In this document: positions 43,377 to 51,552 of the stretch, piece after piece
Position numbering within the stretch: position 1 is the first letter of the stretch
Layout: each line of letters opens with the position of its first letter
DNA from: Solirubrobacteraceae bacterium
Lineage (GTDB): Bacteria > Actinomycetota > Thermoleophilia > Solirubrobacterales > Solirubrobacteraceae
Length of the DNA stretch: 64,000 nt
Assembly (NCBI GenBank): GCA_031177685.1
Contig: JAPSGI010000010.1
Location: 1-64,000 of the forward strand
Reading direction: 5' to 3'
Notes under the pieces: generated by a model
Told to the model about the DNA's origin: nothing
Seen by the model: only the letters and a program-made list of their open reading frames with translations
Databases searched by the model: none
Program-made: the position numbers and the translations under genes

Positions 43377-45743
43377 TTACTGGATGCCTTCAGACGGCTC
43401 CGGCTGACCCGCCGCAGGATAGCGGCCGGCGCGCTTTTCCAGCAGCGCGCTGAGCCCGAGCGCCCCAGCCACGGGCAGCACGACCGCCATGACGAGCTGG
43501 TAGCGCCACGTGAACGTGTTGGCCGCCACGGTGGCGGCGAACACCCCGAGCGGCAGCGACGCGAACAGCAACGTCGCGGCGCGCAACCCGGAGCGGCGCG
43601 CGCGTCCCACACCGAGCAGCGCCAGCGCCGCCGCCAGCGCCGACACGATCAGCACGGGCCCCCACGTGAACCCGAAGCGCTGGTAGTCGCGCAGCGCCCG
43701 CCCGAGCGCGGGGCGCGCGTGGGGCGGGTGGTCGCCGCGCGCGCGCAGGATCCGCTCCGTCTCGCGCGAGAAGACGGGGTAGTGCGGCGTGAACTGCCAG
43801 CGCGAGATCGGCAGCTCGTCCGCGCCCCGCGTGCGGATCGGCGCGAAGCCGCGCAGGAAGTCGTGGCCGACCGCCTGGAGGTAGTCCCACGGCTGGGCCA
43901 GGATCGCGCGGCGCGCGAAGCGGCCGGGGAGCGCGCCGCGCCCGGGCACCTCCGGCAGCTTGAAGCGCGGCGACTTGTTGTTGCCGTAGTTGGCCCACGT
44001 GTACCAGTTGACCGTCGAGCCGTGCAGCTGCGGGCGGTGGCCGATCGCCTGGCGCGGGCACAGGATCTCCTCCTCCGGCGGCACCGAGAAGTGCTTGCAG
44101 TCCGCGAACGTCGACACGCGCCCGTACAGGAACACGCCGCCGTTGCTGGTGATCGAGTAGCTGCCGTGGAAGTGGTGAAACCAGGCGGCGTAGCCCACCA
44201 CCGGGACGGCGAACGCGAGCGCCAGCGCCGCCGCCGGCAGCGCGCTGGAGCGCACCCAGCGCCGCACGTCGTGCCGGCCCTCCCAGTACAGGAGCAGCAG
44301 GGTCAGCAAGGCGGGCACGATCACGATCGCCCCCACCGCGCGCGTGACCGCCACGCCGGCGAACAGCCCGCCCGCCAGGCCGGCCTCGACGATCCCCGGG
44401 CGCCGGTCCCACAGCAGCGCCGCGCACCCGGCGACGAGCAGGAAGGCGAACAGCGCCTCGGTGAGCACGAACTCCTCCAGCATCACCTGGTAGGCGTCGA
44501 GCAGCACCGGCGCGGCGGCCAGCGCCGCCAGCCAGCGCCGCACGCCGAGGCGCACGAGGACCGCGTAGATCAGACCGCCCGTGACCAGGCCGAGCAGGTG
44601 CTGCGTGCCCGCCACCACCGCGAGGCTGTCGCCCGGCAGGACGCGGATGAACAGCGAGTACCCGAGGGGGCGCAGCCGGCCGGGCTCGAAGTTGTCGGCC
44701 CGCGTCAGGTAGTCGACGGAGTCGTAGTAGACGATCGCCGGGTCGTAGGCGAGCGAGGTGAGCACGCGCAGCGCGATCCCCCCCGCCAGCACGCCGGCGA
44801 ACACCGCGTGGCGGCGGACGAGCGCCGCGCCCGCGACCGCGGCCCGGCGCGCGCCGTCGCCGAGGTCGCGCGGACGGCCCGCCGCCACGAGGGCGCCCAG
44901 CTCCGCCACGATGGTCAGCCCGCGCAGCGTCACGGCGGCGGCGGCCAGCTCACCCTCGGGGAACGCGTGGGACAGCAGGCCGACGTAGGCCAGCTCGCGC
45001 ACGCCGACCCCACCGGGGGCGAAGATCACGACGAGGCCGACCGCCCAGGCGATGCTCGCCGCCCCGGCCACCTGGAAGGGGTCGGAGAACCCGGACACGG
45101 CGCCCTGCACGAGCACGGCCGCGCCGGCGTAGCAGACGTAGGCGACCAGGTAGTTGAGCAGCGCGCGGTGGGTGCGCGACGGCGCCAGGCGGGTGTGGCC
45201 CGAGATGAAGCGCGAGGCGATCGCGGGGACGGCCACGGCGAGCACCAGCGGCAGCCACAGCGGCGCTCCGCTCAAGCCGAACGACACGCCGCCCACGGCC
45301 AGGGCGGCGCACAGCGCGATGACGTTCTCCGCCGCCACGGTGGAGATGCGGTCGAGGATGCGCCCGTGCAGCACCGTGGCGCGCGAGGCCGGCGCCCACA
45401 CGCCGCCGGGCAGGTAGCGCAGGGCCTGGGTCCGGCACCAGGTGGCGACGTCCTCGCGGGTGAAGCGCCCACTGGCCAGCACGGCCCAGCCGTGCGCCAG
45501 CAGCAGCCACCACGCGGCCGCGGCGGCCAGCGCGAGCGGCAGCGGCCACCAGGTCAGCTCGCCGGTCTCGACCTCTCCGAGCGCCCCCACCGCCATCACG
45601 ACGACGATCCCCAGCGCGACGGCGAAGGCGAGCGCGCGCAGGGCCGGCAGGTGCGGCTGCAGACGGGCTCGCGCCCGCGCGGCCCGGGCGACCCACGGGC
45701 TCTCGGCCGCGGTGGCCTCGTCGCTCAGCGGCGCTCGCGCCAC
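43377..45743 (-). CDS. LPG-synthase-TM/flippase-like and GT39-like (GT-C) fusion
   Basis: A 788-aa polytopic membrane protein. Residues about 25-315 match the lysylphosphatidylglycerol-synthase transmembrane family ('LPGGVWAPASRATVLHG', 'VGLVVIFAPGGVGVRELAYVGLLS'), often an uncharacterised flippase-like domain. About 325-780 is a GT39/PMT-like GT-C glycosyltransferase: 'YDSVDYLTRADNFEPGRLRPLGYSLF' early-loop acids, then 'EEFVLTEALFAFLLVAG' and a large outer loop. It shares the C-terminal half with the 46530 gene. A lipid-linked sugar donor is expected. GTG 45743 overlaps the GT2 gene end by 19 nt. Confidence 0.75.
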   Translation of the reverse strand: MARAPLSDEATAAESPWVARAARARARLQPHLPALRALAFAVALGIVVVMAVGALGEVETGELTWWPLPLALAAAAAWWLLLAHGWAVLASGRFTREDVATWCRTQALRYLPGGVWAPASRATVLHGRILDRISTVAAENVIALCAALAVGGVSFGLSGAPLWLPLVLAVAVPAIASRFISGHTRLAPSRTHRALLNYLVAYVCYAGAAVLVQGAVSGFSDPFQVAGAASIAWAVGLVVIFAPGGVGVRELAYVGLLSHAFPEGELAAAAVTLRGLTIVAELGALVAAGRPRDLGDGARRAAVAGAALVRRHAVFAGVLAGGIALRVLTSLAYDPAIVYYDSVDYLTRADNFEPGRLRPLGYSLFIRVLPGDSLAVVAGTQHLLGLVTGGLIYAVLVRLGVRRWLAALAAAPVLLDAYQVMLEEFVLTEALFAFLLVAGCAALLWDRRPGIVEAGLAGGLFAGVAVTRAVGAIVIVPALLTLLLLYWEGRHDVRRWVRSSALPAAALALAFAVPVVGYAAWFHHFHGSYSITSNGGVFLYGRVSTFADCKHFSVPPEEEILCPRQAIGHRPQLHGSTVNWYTWANYGNNKSPRFKLPEVPGRGALPGRFARRAILAQPWDYLQAVGHDFLRGFAPIRTRGADELPISRWQFTPHYPVFSRETERILRARGDHPPHARPALGRALRDYQRFGFTWGPVLIVSALAAALALLGVGRARRSGLRAATLLFASLPLGVFAATVAANTFTWRYQLVMAVVLPVAGALGLSALLEKRAGRYPAAGQPEPSEGIQ

Positions 45744-46513
45744 CACGTCCCCAGGACCACGCGCGCGTAGCGGAAGCCGTAGAAGAGGTTGCGGCCCTTC
45801 TTGCTCTCCCCGGCCGTGCGCTTGTGGTGGACGATCGGGCGCTCCGCCACGCGGTAGCCCTGGCAGATCGCGCCGATCAGCAGCTCCGACGTCTGGTACT
45901 GCACCTGCTCCTGGCGCACGGTCGCGGTGACCTCGGCGCGCATCGCGCGCAGCCCGGTCGAGGTGTCGGTGACCTGCGCGCCGGTGAGCCGGCGGATCAA
46001 CCAGGCGAAGAAGTGCACGCCGGCGTAGCGGAAGCGGTCGTCGTCCTCGCTGCGGCCCAGCACCCGCGAGCCCAGCACGAAGTCGGCCTCGTCGTCGACC
46101 AGCGGCTCGAGCACGAGCGGGACGTACGCCGGGTCCCACTGGCCGTCGCCGTCCAGCGTGACGACGTAGCGGGCGCCGTGCTCACGCGCGAGCTGGTAGC
46201 CCAACCGCAGCGCGATCCCGTGGCCGCAGTTGCGCTCGAGCCGGGCGACGTAGGCGCCGTGCTCGTGCGCGACCTCGCTCGTGCGGTCGGAGCTGCCGTC
46301 GTCGACGACGAGCGCGTCGACGCGCAGGCCGCACGCCTCGGGGGCGATGCCGTCCAGCACCTCTCCCAGTCCGCCCTCCTCGTCGAGGGCGGCGATGACC
46401 GCGACGACCGGGGCGAGCTCGAGGTCCGGGTAGCGCTCCTCGAACGTCCGGACCGCCTCGGCGCGGACCTGCGGGACGTGGGGACGGAGGACCTTCGCGC
46501 TGGGCGTCTTCAC
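45725..46513 (-). CDS. Family 2 glycosyltransferase, DPM1-like
   Basis: A 262-aa GT-A enzyme. 'VVAVIAALDEEGGL', 'DDGSSD' (71-76), 'ERNCGHGIALRLGYQLA' and 'DGDGQWDP' (121-128, a DxD-like metal site) are typical of dolichol/polyprenyl-phosphate-mannose synthase-type GT2s. It lacks membrane helices, as DPM1 does, and most likely makes a polyprenyl-phosphate-linked sugar used by the adjacent GT-C proteins (inference). GTG start; it overlaps the next gene on the same strand. Confidence 0.85.
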   Translation of the reverse strand: MKTPSAKVLRPHVPQVRAEAVRTFEERYPDLELAPVVAVIAALDEEGGLGEVLDGIAPEACGLRVDALVVDDGSSDRTSEVAHEHGAYVARLERNCGHGIALRLGYQLAREHGARYVVTLDGDGQWDPAYVPLVLEPLVDDEADFVLGSRVLGRSEDDDRFRYAGVHFFAWLIRRLTGAQVTDTSTGLRAMRAEVTATVRQEQVQYQTSELLIGAICQGYRVAERPIVHHKRTAGESKKGRNLFYGFRYARVVLGTWWRERR

Positions 46514-46529
46514 GGCGGGACGCGCGAGT

Positions 46530-47831
46530 CTATTCGCGCGGCGGGCGCAGCAGAGCCGTGAGCGCGAGCGCGGCGGCCGCCGGGAGCAGCACGATCAGCG
46601 TCAGCTGGTAGCGCCAGCTGAACTGGTTGGCCAGGACCGTCGATCCGAACACCGCGATCCCCATGGCGGCGAACAGGAAGCTGGCCGCGCGCAGCTTGGA
46701 GCGACGCGCGCGTCCCCAGCCGGCAGCGGCCAGCAGGCCGGCCACGACGCCCAGCGCCAGGACGGGGCCGGGCGTGAAGCCGAAGCGCTGGTAGGTGCGC
46801 AGGGAGCGCGCGAGGTCGCGGTCGACGCGCGCGCGGTGGCCGCCGTGGCGGCGCAGCAGCGCGTGGGTGTTCTCGAGGTAGACGGGGTACTCGAGCGAGA
46901 ACTGCCAGCGCGAGATCCACAGCTCGCCGCGGCGGGTCCTGCGAGTGGGCGCGAAGCCGCGGAGGAAGTCCCGCGACACGGCGCGCGCGTAGTCGAGCGG
47001 CTGGTGGCGGATCGCGCGGCGTGCGAACGACCCCGCCACCCGCGCGCGGTCGTCGGGGTGGACATCCCAGATGGGCGAGTCCCCGCCCCACATGTAGTGC
47101 TCGGAGACGGACCCCGCGAGCGTCGGGCGGCGATCCGGGGGCAGCGACGGACACAGCCGCGCCTCGCGGGCGGGAACGTCGAACTTCGAGCAGTCGACGA
47201 ACGGCGCCACGCGCCCGTACAGGAACCGCCCGCCCTCGCCGCTGATCGCGTACGTCCCGTGCAGGCTGTGGAACCACACGGCGTACGCGCCGACGGGGAG
47301 CGCGAAGGCGACGAGCAGCGCCGCCACGGCGGGCAGCGCCGCGCGCCACGGCTCGCGCCAGCGGAGCGCCACGAGCGTCGCGAGCGCGGGCGCGATCACC
47401 ACGATGCCGTTGGCGCGGGTCAGTGCGCTCGCGGCGAGCAGCACCCCGGCGAGCGCCGCGAGCGCGGCGCCCGGCCGGCGGCGCCACAGCAGCGCGGCGC
47501 AGCCGGCGACGAGGAGAAGCTCGAACAACGTCTCGGTCAGCACGAACTGCTCGAGGTGGAGCTGGTAGGCGTCGAGCAGAACCGGCGCGGCGGCCAGGGC
47601 CGCCAGCCACCGCCGCACGCCGAGGCGCAGCAGCAGCGCGTACAGCAGCAGGCCGACCGCGAGCCCCATCGCGTGCTGCACGGCGGCCACCACCGCCAGG
47701 TCGTCGGGCAGCAGCCGCAGCAGCGCCGCGTACCCGATCGGCCGCACCTCGTCGGGACGCAGGTCCTCGGCGTTGGCGAGGAAGCCCTGGGAGTCGTCGA
47801 TCAGCAGCGCTGGCCGGTAGGCGAGCGCCAC
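46530..47831 (-). CDS. GT39-like (GT-C) membrane glycosyltransferase, N-terminus probably frameshifted
   Basis: A 433-aa paralogue of the C-terminal half of the 43377 gene (shared 'RRWLAALAAAPVLLDAYQ', 'RVSRDFLRGFAP'-type loop and 'SWRYQL' end). The GTG at 47831 truncates the first membrane helix: homologous coding sequence continues upstream to about 47960, but with no start codon in that frame. A TAGCGT -10 ending 7 nt before ATG 47986 points to the real start, one frame off. That gives only nine codons (to a TGA) before the body frame begins, so a one-base frameshift or an assembly error is likely. Sugar donor and acceptor are unknown. Confidence 0.7.
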   Translation of the reverse strand: MALAYRPALLIDDSQGFLANAEDLRPDEVRPIGYAALLRLLPDDLAVVAAVQHAMGLAVGLLLYALLLRLGVRRWLAALAAAPVLLDAYQLHLEQFVLTETLFELLLVAGCAALLWRRRPGAALAALAGVLLAASALTRANGIVVIAPALATLVALRWREPWRAALPAVAALLVAFALPVGAYAVWFHSLHGTYAISGEGGRFLYGRVAPFVDCSKFDVPAREARLCPSLPPDRRPTLAGSVSEHYMWGGDSPIWDVHPDDRARVAGSFARRAIRHQPLDYARAVSRDFLRGFAPTRRTRRGELWISRWQFSLEYPVYLENTHALLRRHGGHRARVDRDLARSLRTYQRFGFTPGPVLALGVVAGLLAAAGWGRARRSKLRAASFLFAAMGIAVFGSTVLANQFSWRYQLTLIVLLPAAAALALTALLRPPRE

Positions 47832-47993
47832 GACGACGCGCAGACCGGCGCCCAGAGCGAGGAGCGCCAGCAGCAGCGCGTGGCGCCGCGCGAAGGACGC
47901 CGGCCGCGCCAGCGGCCGCGCCCGGGGTGCGCCGTCGAGTACCGCGGCGCCGCCGGTCAGAGGCGGCGGCCGTCGTCCGTGCTCATTCGCCGC

Positions 47994-47999
47994 ACGCTA
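47994..47999 (-). promoter_or_regulatory. -10 of the frameshifted GT gene, overlapping stop
   Basis: TAGCGT (minus strand 47999-47994) ends 7 nt before ATG 47986. Its TAG is the stop codon of the upstream gene (47999-47997). Confidence 0.45.
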
Positions 48000-48740
48000 T
48001 CCGCTGATTTCGTCGCCGGCTAGCGAGCCGGCTGCGCGAGGCGCGACGACTCGACCGCCGGCGTGCCCACCGGTTCCGGCGAGGTGCGACGGCTCGGCTT
48101 CGTCGAGCTGGGCCGTGGCGGTCCGCCCGGCCCGGGTGACGGCGAGGCCGCTCGTCACGAGCAGCCGCGCGAACGCGCCGAAGCGGCCCTCGCACACGGT
48201 GACCGCAACCGCGCCGTCGGAGAGACGGGCCGCCGCGATTTCCACGAGCGAGGGGTCGTCGCGCGGGCCTCGGGCCACCACGATCGCGTCGGCCAGGGCC
48301 AGGAGCGTGTCGAGCGGCTCGGTCCGCGGCCCCGCGATGGCGATCGCGACCGGGCACCGCGCCGAACCCACCACGCGCTGCGCCGCCGCGACCGCCTCGG
48401 ACGGCGACTCGGGCAGCCGGGCGCGCATCAGCCGGCCGGTCGCTTCCGCCACGCAGCCGCGCGCGGCCGCGCGCGACGCTTCGCGGCGCGCGGCGCCAGA
48501 CCCCGGCGCACGCGTGGCCGGGACGCATGACGGCGGCCAGAGGCACACGGCGGCATGCCCGAACCCGCTTCGCCGCGCCACGTCGAGCGCGACGGCGCAG
48601 GCCACCGGCGCAGCGGCGCGTGGCCCGCCGAGCACCACGACGACCGGCGCCACGGGCGCCACTCGCTCGGCGCGCGCCGCGCCCGCCGGGACCAGAAAGA
48701 AGTCGCGCACCAGCGATGCGGCGGTTCGCGTCTGCGTCAC
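47997..48740 (-). CDS. Hypothetical protein after TadE pair
   Basis: A 247-aa, Ala-rich protein I do not recognise. 'VVVVLGGPRAAAPVACAVALDVARRSG' at about 37-63 has the look of the first strand and helix of a nucleotide-binding or UspA-like fold. 'LADAIVVARGPRDDPSLVEIAAARL' in the second half resembles a MinD/ParA-like P-loop remnant, but there is no GKT motif. The GTG start overlaps the stop of the second TadE-like gene by 3 bases, so it is co-translated with it and may serve the same pilus or secretion system. Confidence 0.5.
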   Translation of the reverse strand: MTQTRTAASLVRDFFLVPAGAARAERVAPVAPVVVVLGGPRAAAPVACAVALDVARRSGFGHAAVCLWPPSCVPATRAPGSGAARREASRAAARGCVAEATGRLMRARLPESPSEAVAAAQRVVGSARCPVAIAIAGPRTEPLDTLLALADAIVVARGPRDDPSLVEIAAARLSDGAVAVTVCEGRFGAFARLLVTSGLAVTRAGRTATAQLDEAEPSHLAGTGGHAGGRVVAPRAAGSLAGDEISG

Positions 48741-49129
48741 GCCGCCGGCCCCGCGTCCGCGGTCGCCTCCGTGGCGAGGAGGTCGCCGACCGACCCCAGC
48801 ATGGCGGGCGGCCGCAGCCGCACCTTCACGCGGCGGCCGTCGACGTCCACCTCCAGCCGCCGGCGAGACCACTCCGGGATCGCCGCGCGCGCCGCGTCCC
48901 GCGCGTCGCGCCCGTCGCCCAGCGCGATCGCGCCGGCCTCCGCGGCGTGCCCCGCGTACTCGCGCGCCACGCCGGCGGCCAGCAGCTGCAGCACCGCGGC
49001 CCCGGCGAGGGCGAGCAGCGGAAGCATCCCCACGACCTCGACGGCGGCCTGACCGGACTGCGACCCCGCACGACGCGCGATCGGGACGGTCCGCGCCTCA
49101 CCGGGATGGGGATCGGGGCGGCGGATCAC
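48737..49129 (-). CDS. TadE-like pilus assembly protein
   Basis: A 130-aa protein with the TadE signature near the N-terminus: 'GSQSGQAAVEVVGMLPLLALAGAAVLQLLAAGVA', in which the Glu after GQA and the following hydrophobic helix mark Flp-pilin-like minor pilins. The rest is a short extracytoplasmic domain. GTG start overlapping the first TadE gene. No cpaA/tadABC genes are visible in the window, so this pair may be part of a split Tad locus or an orphan surface set. Confidence 0.75.
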   Translation of the reverse strand: MIRRPDPHPGEARTVPIARRAGSQSGQAAVEVVGMLPLLALAGAAVLQLLAAGVAREYAGHAAEAGAIALGDGRDARDAARAAIPEWSRRRLEVDVDGRRVKVRLRPPAMLGSVGDLLATEATADAGPAA

Positions 49130-49485
49130 GGCGACTGCGGCTCGAAGCGCGCGCGGGCGTGGAGCGTGGTCAGGCGGCGCCCGCCGATCACAGACGGGAC
49201 CACCAGGCGGACCTCGACGGAGCCGTCCTCGCGGCGGACCACGCGCAGGCCGCGCTCGAGCCGGGGCGGCAGCACGCCGCGGACCGCGGCGGCCGGGTCG
49301 CCCGCGACGGCGTGCGCGCGGGCGCCGGCGCGCGCGGCCGCACCCGACAGCCATGCCGCCTGCCCCGCCACGGCGAGCTGCCACAGCGCCAGCGCGATCA
49401 GCGCGACGAGCGGAAGGACGGCGACCAGCTCGACCGACGCCTGGCCGGACTCGTCCTGGAACGGAGGATCTCGCCGGATGTCCAC
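49126..49485 (-). CDS. TadE-like pilus assembly protein
   Basis: A 119-aa protein: 'ESGQASVELVAVLPLVALIALALWQLAVAGQ' is the TadE pilin-like N-terminal helix (about 12-42), followed by a 75-residue domain with several basic residues. It likely resides on the outer face of the membrane after prepilin-type processing or direct insertion. It is the first gene of a three-gene overlapping run (49485 to 47997). GTG start; no strong Shine-Dalgarno. Confidence 0.75.
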   Translation of the reverse strand: MDIRRDPPFQDESGQASVELVAVLPLVALIALALWQLAVAGQAAWLSGAAARAGARAHAVAGDPAAAVRGVLPPRLERGLRVVRREDGSVEVRLVVPSVIGGRRLTTLHARARFEPQSP

Positions 49486-49551
49486 GGCCGAGACGATGCC
49501 GTGGGGCGTGTCACGCGACTACGCGAGATCGCGGCGAAAGTGCGGCGGCGC

Positions 49552-49902
49552 TCAGTACGAGCGGTACTGACGCCAGGCGGCGAAGACGCCGTAGATCGAG
49601 GCCCCGACCAGCGCGAACCAGGCGAGCAGCCCGATCGGGCTCTCCCACAGGCCCTCGGTGGCCGCGACCGTGATCACGGCGACGCCGATGGAGAAGTACA
49701 GGACCGCCCGCATCCGGTCGCCCAGGCCGTATATGTCGTCCCGGTACTGGCGGTACAGGCGGGCGACGAACCACGCGAGCGCGCCCCAGAAGGCCAGCGC
49801 CAGCGCCCACACGAACATGCGCGCCGCGACCCCGCCCCCCGGCAGGAACGCCACGAGCGCGGCGAGCGCGACGATGATCGCGACGTTTACGACCGTGCGC
49901 AT
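49552..49902 (-). CDS. Small four-helix membrane protein
   Basis: A 116-aa protein of almost continuous hydrophobic helices (about 4-24, 29-49, 66-84, 90-108) with basic loops. I do not recognise the family. ATG 49902 follows a TAGGCT -10 by exactly 7 nt; the TAG of that hexamer is the stop codon of the response-regulator gene. This makes it a leaderless, separately controlled gene in a compact arrangement. Confidence 0.6.
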   Translation of the reverse strand: MRTVVNVAIIVALAALVAFLPGGGVAARMFVWALALAFWGALAWFVARLYRQYRDDIYGLGDRMRAVLYFSIGVAVITVAATEGLWESPIGLLAWFALVGASIYGVFAAWRQYRSY

Positions 49903-49909
49903 CGCGCCC

Positions 49910-49915
49910 AGCCTA
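49910..49915 (-). promoter_or_regulatory. Leaderless promoter of the 49902 gene, overlapping RR stop
   Basis: TAGGCT ends 7 nt before ATG 49902. TAG at 49915-49913 is the stop of the response-regulator gene. Confidence 0.6.
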
Positions 49916-50698
49916 GCCGGCGGGAACGGTCTCGCCGGCGGGAGCGGTGTCGCCGGCCGAGGCAGGTGCGTCCGTGGGGACGCCTTCGCGCACCGGCTCG
50001 GGCTCGAACCGGTACCCGATGCCGAAGTGCGTGTGGATGTACTTCCAGTCCGGCGAGCGGGCCTCGAGCTTGCGGCGCAGCTTGCGCACGAACACGTCCA
50101 CCGAGCGGTCGCCGTGGGCCATCGCGTAGCCCCAGACCCGCTGGTAGATCTCCTCGCGCTCGAGCACCTGGCCCGGCGCGGCGCACAGCAGGTGCAGCAG
50201 CTCGTACTCGCGGCGGGTCAGGTCCACCGACACGCCGCCGACGAAGGCCTGGAACAGCTCGGGACGGATCTCCAGCTCGCCCGCCACCACCGGACCGGCC
50301 TCGGCACGCGCGCCGGCGCGCCGGCGCCGGCGGACGACCGCCTCCACCCGCGCCAGCACCTCCTCGGGATGGCAGGGCTTGGTCACCCAGTCGTCGGCGC
50401 CCAGCCGCAGACCGTGCACGCGCTGCGCGACGGTGGACGGGCCGGTGCACACGACGACGCCCAGCTCGGGCAGCTCGGCGCTCACGCGGGCGAGCCACTC
50501 CCGCGCCTCGGCGCCGAGCAGCGCCGGGTCCACCACGACGGCGTTGAGCCGCAGCGCCACCAGATCCTCGAGCGGCACGGCGCTCCCGAGGACGCGGTGC
50601 TGCCAGCCCGCGCGCTCCAGCCGGCGCGACAGGACCGCGACGAAGCCGGAGTCCCGGTCGACGACCGCGACCCGAAGCGGCTGCGAGCTGATCGACAT
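49913..50698 (-). CDS. OmpR/PhoB-family response regulator
   Basis: A 261-aa regulator. The receiver domain (about 8-118) has the phospho-acceptor Asp57 in 'VVVDPALLG' and K107 in 'WVTKP'. The winged-helix output domain (about 140-232) has 'VDLTRREYELLHLLCAAPGQVLEREEIYQRVWG', 'DRSVDVFVRKLRRKLEA' and the final 'TVRGIGYRF'-type strand 'HFGIGYRFEPE'. A Pro/Thr tail follows. It sits near phoU-pstBACS, so it is a candidate PhoP/PhoB, but no histidine kinase is encoded in the window. ATG 50698 is chosen because a TATCCT -10 ends 7 nt upstream. Confidence 0.85.
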   Translation of the reverse strand: MSISSQPLRVAVVDRDSGFVAVLSRRLERAGWQHRVLGSAVPLEDLVALRLNAVVVDPALLGAEAREWLARVSAELPELGVVVCTGPSTVAQRVHGLRLGADDWVTKPCHPEEVLARVEAVVRRRRRAGARAEAGPVVAGELEIRPELFQAFVGGVSVDLTRREYELLHLLCAAPGQVLEREEIYQRVWGYAMAHGDRSVDVFVRKLRRKLEARSPDWKYIHTHFGIGYRFEPEPVREGVPTDAPASAGDTAPAGETVPAG

Positions 50699-50705
50699 CA
50701 CGGTC

Positions 50706-50711
50706 AGGATA
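50706..50711 (-). promoter_or_regulatory. Leaderless promoter of the response regulator
   Basis: TATCCT on the minus strand ends exactly 7 nt before ATG 50698. Confidence 0.55.
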
Positions 50712-50741
50712 GACACCGCCGGCGACGCACTTCGCTCGCCT

Positions 50742-51539
50742 TCACAGCTCGTTCACACCCGCGCCCGCGAGGGCGGGGCGCTCCAGACCCGCCGGCTCGT
50801 CCACCGGCCGCCGGAACGCCATCAGCAGCGACATCCCCACGGGCAGCCGCAGACCGCGGCGGACCAGCCCCGCCTCGACCCGCATCGGCCACTCCAGCAC
50901 GCCGTCCAGCGCGCGGGGCGTCAGCGCCACGTTCGGCCGTCCCCGGCGCTTGTGCGGGCGGCGCAGGCGCTCCCCCAGCCGCACGGCCGCCCCGGGCAGG
51001 AACAGCAGCGAGTTGAAGTAGGTCCAGCCGGCCGGCTCCCACCCGGCGTCCGTCCCCGCGCGGCGCAGCTGCGAGCGGCGGTAGCGCCGGTAGTGGTGGT
51101 TGGCCACGTCGTGGGAGGACCACAGCAGCTGGTACGCGGGCACCGTGGCGACCAGCCAGCCGCCCGGGCGCACGACCCGCCGCAGCTCGCGCAGCGACAC
51201 GACGTCGTCGGGCGTGTGCTCGATCACGTCCAGGCACGTGACGAGGTCGAAGCAGGCGTCCGGGAAGGGGATCTCCTCCACCCGCGCGACCTGCACGTCG
51301 GCGTGCCCGCGGCCGCGCGCGTACTCCACGCCGAGCGGGTTGAGGTCGAAGCCGTGCACCGTCCCGTAGCGGCGCAGCTCGTCCATCGTGCGTCCCGAGC
51401 CGCAGCCCGCGTCGAGCACCTGCGCGCCGTCGGGCAGCGGCAGCCGCTCCAGCGCCGCATGGAGCACGCGCCGGCGCCCGGCGTACCACCAGTGGTGCTC
51501 GTCGTAGCCGACCAGCGCCTGGAACTCGTCCGTCTGCAC
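50742..51539 (-). CDS. Class I SAM-dependent methyltransferase
   Basis: A 265-aa enzyme. The SAM-binding motif I is 'VLDAGCGSGRTMDELR' (about 41-56), with motif II 'GFDLNPLGVEYARG' and 'FDLVTCLDVIEHTPDD' (motif IV). 'LRELRRVVRPGGWLVATVPAYQLLWSSHDVANHHYRRY' follows, typical of UbiG/COQ5-like and surface-glycan methyltransferases. The N-terminal 'YDEHHWWYAGRR' is common in glycan-cluster enzymes. The substrate is unknown. It is the gene after phoU on the same strand, but its own leaderless promoter lies across the phoU stop. Confidence 0.85.
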   Translation of the reverse strand: MQTDEFQALVGYDEHHWWYAGRRRVLHAALERLPLPDGAQVLDAGCGSGRTMDELRRYGTVHGFDLNPLGVEYARGRGHADVQVARVEEIPFPDACFDLVTCLDVIEHTPDDVVSLRELRRVVRPGGWLVATVPAYQLLWSSHDVANHHYRRYRRSQLRRAGTDAGWEPAGWTYFNSLLFLPGAAVRLGERLRRPHKRRGRPNVALTPRALDGVLEWPMRVEAGLVRRGLRLPVGMSLLMAFRRPVDEPAGLERPALAGAGVNEL

Positions 51540-51546
51540 CGGACGA

Positions 51547-51552
51547 GTTCTA
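51547..51552 (-). promoter_or_regulatory. Leaderless promoter of the methyltransferase, overlapping phoU stop
   Basis: TAGAAC ends 7 nt before the GTG at 51539. Its TAG is the phoU stop codon (51552-51550). Confidence 0.55.

Noticed and set aside
42228-45770. A plus-strand open frame of over 1,100 codons opposite the glycan genes
   Set aside because: It is antisense to three clearly conserved minus-strand genes, is composed of Arg/Gln/His/Ala-rich sequence with no domain, and arises from high GC content.
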